A stretch of 64,000 nt of DNA from Apostichopus japonicus (lineage: Eukaryota; Echinodermata; Holothuroidea; Aspidochirotida; Stichopodidae). The DNA lies in the NCBI RefSeq assembly GCF_037975245.1, contig NC_092582.1, positions 17,944,577 to 18,008,576 of the forward strand, written 5' to 3'. Position numbers and translations under genes: made by a program. Positions 59,601 to 64,000 of this stretch are shown piece after piece. The notes beneath the pieces were generated by a model, which had not been told where the DNA came from, made no database searches, and was given only the letters and a program-made list of their open reading frames with translations. The stretch's first letter is position 1. Every line of letters begins with the position of its first letter.

Positions 59601-62052
59601 AACATTTTATTGAAATGTAAGACAAAACAGATGTGCTAAAGGGGCCTGGCAATCAGGACATTAGGGGCGAGTAAAATGTAAAAATAGAAGTGTATGGTCA
59701 TAAAATCCTGAAAAGTTATAAAGAGAATGCCGTCACTCTTTTCAGCTGACTAGTCCAGTGGGCAACTGCCAGTTACTTTGAACTTAAATGCATAGAAATC
59801 ATGTGTTAGCTATTACTAATTGAGGTAAAAGAGTAACATCACAATGAAGGACCAAACCACTATGCACGGTTACGGTAACCATAGCAACATAACCAAAAAC
59901 GGGCGATGCTACAGAAAGGGGTAGATAGTGAAGGACATGAACTTGAATGTAAAAACAGTCAAAAACCCCAACTATAGTAACTTAATACAAAATCATAACA
60001 AAGATAAATGATCAAAATTGATATAAGGATCACAATAATACAGATGAATACTTGGTTACATTCTATAGGCCTAGTACTACAAGAAGGAGCCAGTTTTTTT
60101 AACGCACCCAAATTTTAAAGATTCCGGAAGAACATTTAAACCCGCCACCCTGACAAAGGTAAATGGCAACAAAGACAATGGAGATAAACTAAGAAAACCT
60201 CTAAACGAGGCCAGACAAACAAAGAAATCCCCAAAGATAAAGGAACTGCGAGACAGGCATTGCGTTCTCAGAAGTGGTACAGCAGCTATAGTTATGCATA
60301 ACTTTAATAAGACACAGAACTGGCTTCTTCAGTTAATCATAAAATTGAACCTAACTCAAAAACACATGACTGTAGCTTCTCATACATGACCAAAGAGGGA
60401 TCTTAAGTAGTTTACTAAGAATCTTGATACTTTACTGCAGTTATCTGCTTCGAAATGAACTATTGATCTAAAGAACATGTGGATCTGATCGTCTCAAAAT
60501 GGCGAATAACCAGCTGAAGGTAGCATATGCCCATTAAAAGCCCCATTGTCTTACACACTAAATCACAAAAGTAATGTGATCTCTAAGTCTAGATAGAAGT
60601 TTGCACTAGCTAAACGCTACCCACCCCCGGATAGCTGACAAGTTGGCCTTTAATGGCACCATCAATTTTCCGTATCATGACCATGTAGATTTCTTGCTAT
60701 CCGAGCCGGAAGTTTTCGTCACTTGTAAACAAACCTCTTCACTCAGTAGTTAACACTGGGAGGCCTAAAGGGGTCTAAAATTGCCTCAGTTGACCCAATT
60801 TTTTCACCACATGTACTTCCATTCATGCTCTTCATCATGGAAGCCACATAAAAAATAGAGCATGATTGATAACAGGTAACAACAAAATGTTCTCCGGCAG
60901 CTCTTAAATTGGCTGATGGATATGGACTCTAACAGGATATGCCACCTCAAGCATCCTTCCCTAAAATCTTGAATAGCCCCCTCAACAAGGTAAAACTGCC
61001 TCTAACTGACGGCTGGGAGGCAGAGTTAATACCACTACAGGTCTCAAATAATTTTTACAATGTGTTACAAATTTCTCATGGACAATTGGTGTCAAAGGTC
61101 ATCCAAAGGATGCTGTGTTGTTTATATTTTGTTAAAAGAACCATGTTTTGCTTGATGTATTTAGTTCTTGCATAAAACAATGGATTAACATAATGGCCTG
61201 TACTGAAGAGCTGATGTCCTCATTAATGTAGCCTTAAAGGAGCATTTCAGAGATTAAAGCATATTTTAAAGGTTAATATCTTAAAAACTGGAAAAATTAA
61301 AAAATTATTACTAAACTTCTAAAATTTTTCTAAGACTATAACATTTCAGGACTAAAATGCTGCTTAAAGTCATCTTTTTAATACAGGGGTGGGCCACCTT
61401 TTGGAATGAATGGGCCAGATATAAGGGGTAAAAAATTGACTGGGCCGCACCTTACCAATGACCTGCTGTTGAAACCTTTGATTCCGAGGACTTTCAAGCA
61501 GTAGGTGTGTGTACTTAATCTGTATTCACAAAAACATAATGTCAATACAGTACAGTTGATAATTAATGGGGATAATAGGCCTACTTGACAGCATCATTAG
61601 TGCCGATAAATTCTAAGCAGCTAGCTCGTTTTTGTGATGATGTAAAATAGATTGATTTTTTTTCTTTTTCTTGAGACTTCTCACAGGCTGCCAAAAAATC
61701 ACTGGCGGACCGCATGTGGCCCGCGGGCCCTAGGTTGCACACCCCTGTTTTTAATAGAACCATTTTAATGTGTTTCCCTACAGAGTTGACACCCGTCAAA
61801 CATAAAGCTTTTCTTATAATGCCATATATTTCTTTGTGATTTTCCTACAGAGGGTAAGGCAATCCAAGGTACAGTTGTAGCCCCATCTTTACCGAGAGAA
61901 CAGCAGGGTATATACTGGGGGTACAGCGTGAGGTTAGCTTCTAGTCTGGGGGCGGTATTCTCTGAGAGTCCACATCCCGACGGCTACGACCTCACCATCG
62001 GCACGTCCGAAAAGGGAGAGAATGCCGACGATGCGCAACTTTCTTCCTTCAA
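50540..62052 (+). CDS. SPOUT1: SPOUT1 (C9orf114/CENP-32) family RNA methyltransferase, ten exons, C-terminus beyond the window
   Basis: Exons: 50540-50602, 51293-51323, 51863-51988, 52725-52813, 53264-53334, 54123-54215, 57491-57540, 58181-58311, 59337-59415 and 61851-62052 (935 nt, 311 codons plus two bases). All junctions are frame-consistent GT/AG. A lysine-rich N-terminal helix (KERQEKKLKRQEEKKAKRRR) precedes SVALPGSIMDNAQSPELRTY, GQIARALVVFSVDEVVIFDE, FAGVGKKGQANVQLARILQY, NPLDCPHHLR, FREGVV, AGLRVTV, GIYWGYSVRLASSLGAVF and DGYDLTIGTSE, which match human SPOUT1 nearly block for block. SPOUT proteins are SAM-dependent RNA methyltransferases with a C-terminal knot; the human protein is also known as a spindle/centromere factor. 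Human SPOUT1 has about 376 residues, so roughly 65 are missing here, including part of the knot. Confidence 0.95.
51293..51323 (+). CDS. SPOUT1: SPOUT1 exon 2
   Basis: A 31-nt exon, DWEWMKYKDQ, similar in position to RIEWRKWKQQ in the human protein. Strong AAA/gtaagt donor; the split codon joins to exon 3 as ATG. Confidence 0.75.
51863..51988 (+). CDS. SPOUT1: SPOUT1 exon 3
   Basis: Encodes the basic helical segment from VVWKERQEKK to AAAL-like KAQQKTWR, after acceptor ttttctttgtag. High Lys, Arg and Glu content fits the N-terminal coiled region of the family. Confidence 0.88.
52725..52813 (+). CDS. SPOUT1: SPOUT1 exon 4
   Basis: GRKYTVSVALPGSIMDNAQ and SPELRTYLAGQ, nearly identical to the first strand and helix of the human SPOUT domain. 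It has a ttttag acceptor and a CAG/gtacc donor. Confidence 0.95.
53264..53334 (+). CDS. SPOUT1: SPOUT1 exon 5
   Basis: IARALVVFSVDEVVIFDETG, equivalent to IARACAIFCVDEIVVFDEEG in human. Ends in phase 2 at gtaag. Confidence 0.95.
54123..54215 (+). CDS. SPOUT1: SPOUT1 exon 6
   Basis: STEGSFAGVGKKGQANVQLA and RILQYLECPQ, one of the best conserved blocks of the family. Confidence 0.96.
56140..56745 (+). repeat. Direct duplication of a tRNA-like repeat unit
   Basis: Two copies (about 56140-56400 and 56500-56745) share GCAGCCCTTTTAGAGTGTT, then TTAGGTT...(T/A)GGTTCAATTCC / AGTTCAAATCC (B-box-like), GGGAACCA, TTCTTGACC and GTCTTCTGTGGAA(T/C)TGGTAT. Confidence 0.7.
56868..57213 (+). mobile_element. 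Two tandem SINE 3' units with AAACTAAATT tails
   Basis: 56871-57030 and 57051-57213 share TGCGACAATTACA, GACTCTCTGAAC/GGCTCTTTGAAC, GGTGTTTAT, GATCATC/AATCATC, GGATAGG, CTAACCCTTG and a tail of (TAAACTAAAT)-type repeats. Together with the tRNA-like units upstream they look like tandem or head-to-tail SINE copies. Confidence 0.65.
57491..57540 (+). CDS. SPOUT1: SPOUT1 exon 7
   Basis: YLRKNFFPMHQDLKYAG, matching YLRKAFFPKHQDLQFAG. Only 50 nt; a pyrimidine-rich acceptor and a gtaag donor bound it. Confidence 0.95.
58181..58311 (+). CDS. SPOUT1: SPOUT1 exon 8
   Basis: LLNPLDCPHHLRADQKSPFR, EGVV, then a less conserved SKKKGSCVYIGLKK that leads into the inserted beta-barrel part of the protein. 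Acceptor ctctcccag, donor AAG/gtgac. Confidence 0.93.
58885..58952 (+). repeat. Degenerate tRNA-Thr(TGT)-like SINE head
   Basis: The run GGCTGTTGGTATAGCCCTGG, CATTGTAACCCAG and GGTCACTGGTTGATTTC keeps the D-arm, an anticodon loop with TGT and a worn B box. It resembles the half tRNA at bases 1-40. Confidence 0.45.
59337..59415 (+). CDS. SPOUT1: SPOUT1 exon 9
   Basis: EARVDKQIQAGLRVTVQIDE and DENVEHG, matching KIDKNLEPGLRVTVRL of human. It is followed by gtaag. Confidence 0.92.
59416..61850 (+). other. SPOUT1 intron 9
   Basis: Non-coding, 2.4 kb. It holds a probable small MITE at 61233-61369 (ends TTAAAGGAGCATTT and AAATGCTGCTTAA) and the hAT element at 61384. 59450-61200 holds nothing I can name. 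Confidence 0.7.
61384..61747. mobile_element. hAT-type MITE, 364 bp, 8-9 bp target duplication
   Basis: Ends CAGGGGTGGGCCACCTT and GGTTGCACACCCCTG, flanked by TTTTTAATA on both sides (61375-61383, 61748-61756). An 8-bp duplication is normal; the ninth base may be chance. It contains TGGGCCGCACC and GACCGCATGTGGCCCGCGGG blocks, as in Charlie-like elements. Confidence 0.9.
61851..62052 (+). CDS. SPOUT1: SPOUT1 exon 10 (last visible)
   Basis: Encodes GTVVAPSLPREQQGIYWGYS, VRLASSLGAVFSESPHPDGY, DLTIGTSEKG and DAQLSSF, aligned with the GLYWGYTVRLASCLSAVF and YDLTIGTSERG blocks. It ends in phase 2 at a consensus gtgagt, so at least one more exon lies past 64000. Confidence 0.95.
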
Positions 62053-62249
62053 GTGAGTGTTTTTATTTTGCGTTGACTTGTTTTCTCTTTTTTCTTCTCT
62101 CTATTTTTCTCTTTTTTTCAACCATGATAATTGTGAATATGAAAATAGCTATTGTTGTCACGAATTGATCAAAAGTTCTGGAACCCTTCTAAATTTGTTG
62201 TTCCTTCTGATAAACGAACAAACAAAAGTAACATGAAAGACAGAACAAA

Positions 62250-62302
62250 AAGGGGGTTGGGGTGGGGGGTGCGGGGGTGCGAGGGTGCGGGGTGCGGGGG
62301 GA
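62250..62302 (+). repeat. G-rich GGTGCGGG minisatellite
   Basis: Repeated GGGGTGCGGGG/GAGGGTGC units on the coding strand of SPOUT1 intron 10, able in principle to form a G-quadruplex. Confidence 0.8.
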
Positions 62303-63408
62303 GGATATGAACGAGCAGGGAAAGCTTGCTTCTTACAGACAGTGACAATATTGAGAATGTTGTTTCAGTCTCCTCTGCTTATGAAAAAAAAACAATCGAG
62401 TAGAATACAACCTGGAAGAAAGTTCTATCGAAAAAGCTTGAAAAACTGGCAAATCTTTATGAGTACATGGCATTTTGGACATGTTTTAACATGGACAAAG
62501 GTGGAAAGTTTGTTATGCCAGCTTCAAACACTCTTCTATGTGTGACCACTCTCATTATTAAGTAAAAATTAAAGTTTAATTTGGGCCTAGGACAGTAAGA
62601 GTCCACATAGTCAATTTAGTGCAAGACTGTGGGCCGATTATTTTGAAGGCCGAAGTGAATTTCCAAAATTTCAATCATTTTGGTAAGATGGAGATCTGGG
62701 TACAAGCAGGGCCAAGTCCATGGCAATGAACTCTTGCATAAACATTTTTAAAAGAAATAAGTTGAAACTTTCTGAAAGCTTAGAAGATTTTATAACTGGA
62801 TCATAGTATGGATTTGCGTTAGAGACAAAAGTATCATGTTACTTGAAAAGAAGTCAATGTTTGGTTTACAGGATATGAGCAGTAACTCGAAGCTTAAAGT
62901 TCTGCTGAAATTAGAAATTGAATACTTTTATTACCAACTTCCGATTCATTCAAGGGTTATTATTACTGCAGTATTTTACGGTATGTTTTGTGGGTACAGA
63001 TGTGATGCTATTGATGAACCTCAAATGAAATATCCATTGAAACTTGTACCTTTAAGAAAACTCTCTTTCTGAGAAATTGGACACTGATCACGTAAACAAC
63101 CAGATGAGAAAATAGCATCAGAGTGTGCCAACGTTTCCAATGATATTATAGCATGTGGATAATCATCCCTTTGAAATCAATTCATCGTGGACCAGTTGAC
63201 AACTTTCTCATTTTATTGCAGCAGTATTATTTGTGCGTGTTTGGAAACGATCAGTTTCTCTCTCGTATTTGAAATTCTCTGTTTCCGTCTCACGTTTGGA
63301 ATCGTTTGCTGCCATTGACCCCTTTATTCCCCCAAAGAGAAAGAAGTATCACAGACTGATTATACAATGCAAAACTCCTGTCTTGGTAAAAAGAATGTGT
63401 AAAAGAAC

Positions 63409-63455
63409 ATCTGAAGAAGACTTTGGTTAGGATCGAAATGGCAGGCCCCCTTACT
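63409..63455 (+). repeat. Third, diverged copy of the hammerhead-like repeat
   Basis: ATCTGAAGAAGAC, TTAGGATCGAAATGGCAGGCC and CTTACTTTT follow the order seen at 29540-29590 and 29820-29880. Stem II is no longer complementary, so this copy is decayed. Confidence 0.65.
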
Positions 63456-64000
63456 TTTTACGTATTTCAAGGGGTTTTCATTGGTTTATCTTTGTTACCT
63501 CTTGATAAATGATGGTTTTCATTTTTTCCCTTCTTTATCTCAATATATTACATGTATAGAGATATTGTAACAGTAAGTGGGACTCTCTATTCTCTTAAAA
63601 AATTTTCAGCATCTTCATACAAAGTTCTTTTTCTCTGGAATTTCCAGAGCAAGCATATATCATATAGGCCAACAAAAGTTACTAATTTTTATTCCAGAAT
63701 TGTAACTCATTCTATGACTTTTTCAACGATTTATGTCCAAATTGGGCCAAATCGGGCTGAAACACAGTTGTAGTAAGCCTTTTTTGCACACGCTCCAAAA
63801 CTTGTTTGTAGGGAACTTTTACCCATGTTTCCCTGTTTTTGATGATTAAGCCCTGCCTCCAAGTCTGGGTTGTAGCAGATTGGCTATGACTCATGGCAGC
63901 TACATGTTAGATATACGAAAATGGCTACCCTTGCGACCAATTTTCTCTACTGTTGTTAGGTACGCGGCTGGTATTAGGCCTTCGTCTGTTTATAGCTCCA

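Larger units (their letters stand above)
62053..64000 (+). other. SPOUT1 intron 10, open at the right edge
   Basis: No match to the expected final exon (HALVVFGG-like) was found. It contains a G-rich GGGTGCGGG minisatellite at 62250-62302 and a third, diverged hammerhead-like repeat near 63409-63455. Confidence 0.6.

Noticed and set aside
63190-63300. Possible final SPOUT1 exon after the acceptor-like ttttattgcag
   Set aside because: The following translation does not resemble the conserved VVFGGLQGLE region, so the true exon is probably outside the window.

Overview
This is a 64 kb piece of an animal nuclear genome: AT-rich, intron-rich and loaded with decayed transposons. It resembles a marine invertebrate deuterostome such as an echinoderm, but that placement is inferred from style (short exons, CR1/L2-type LINEs, tRNA-derived SINEs, many small hAT-type elements) and not from a diagnostic marker. 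There are no operons, CRISPR arrays or other prokaryotic features.

Two protein genes can be read exon by exon, transcribed away from each other, and both run off the window. On the minus strand, six coding exons between 18495 and 3298 encode the first 213 residues of a CIP4/FNBP1/TOCA-type F-BAR protein. On the plus strand, ten coding exons from 50540 to 62052 encode about 311 residues of the SPOUT1 (C9orf114/CENP-32) methyltransferase, lacking only its C-terminal part. All junctions are GT/AG and keep frame. In human, FNBP1 and SPOUT1 both lie at 9q34.11, so this neighbourhood may be an old linkage.

Layout: 1-3.3 kb, sequence downstream of the last visible F-BAR exon, with a tRNA-like half at the edge. 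3.3-18.5 kb, F-BAR exons separated by introns that hold a 2.06 kb hAT-type element with an 8-bp target duplication and an internal foldback, a 0.7 kb GGTAT-type satellite, and at least nine copies of a short motif. 18.5-43 kb, no confidently identified gene, but a SINE, two LINE remnants, a Penelope-like hammerhead-like tail, several MITEs and three weak exon candidates. 43.3-50.3 kb, a transposon nest: a palindromic MITE, then a dead CR1/L2 LINE broken by hAT-type insertions, two with perfect 8-bp target duplications, one of them carrying a further nested insertion. 50.5-64 kb, SPOUT1 with SINE arrays and a hAT element in its introns.

The main unusual features are the inverted tandem-array foldback inside a hAT-type element that sits about 40 bp upstream of an F-BAR splice acceptor, the three-level transposon nest dated by target duplications, the repeated GGAGACAGGTAAG motif, and the hammerhead-like repeat pair. 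No wholly new gene system was recognised.
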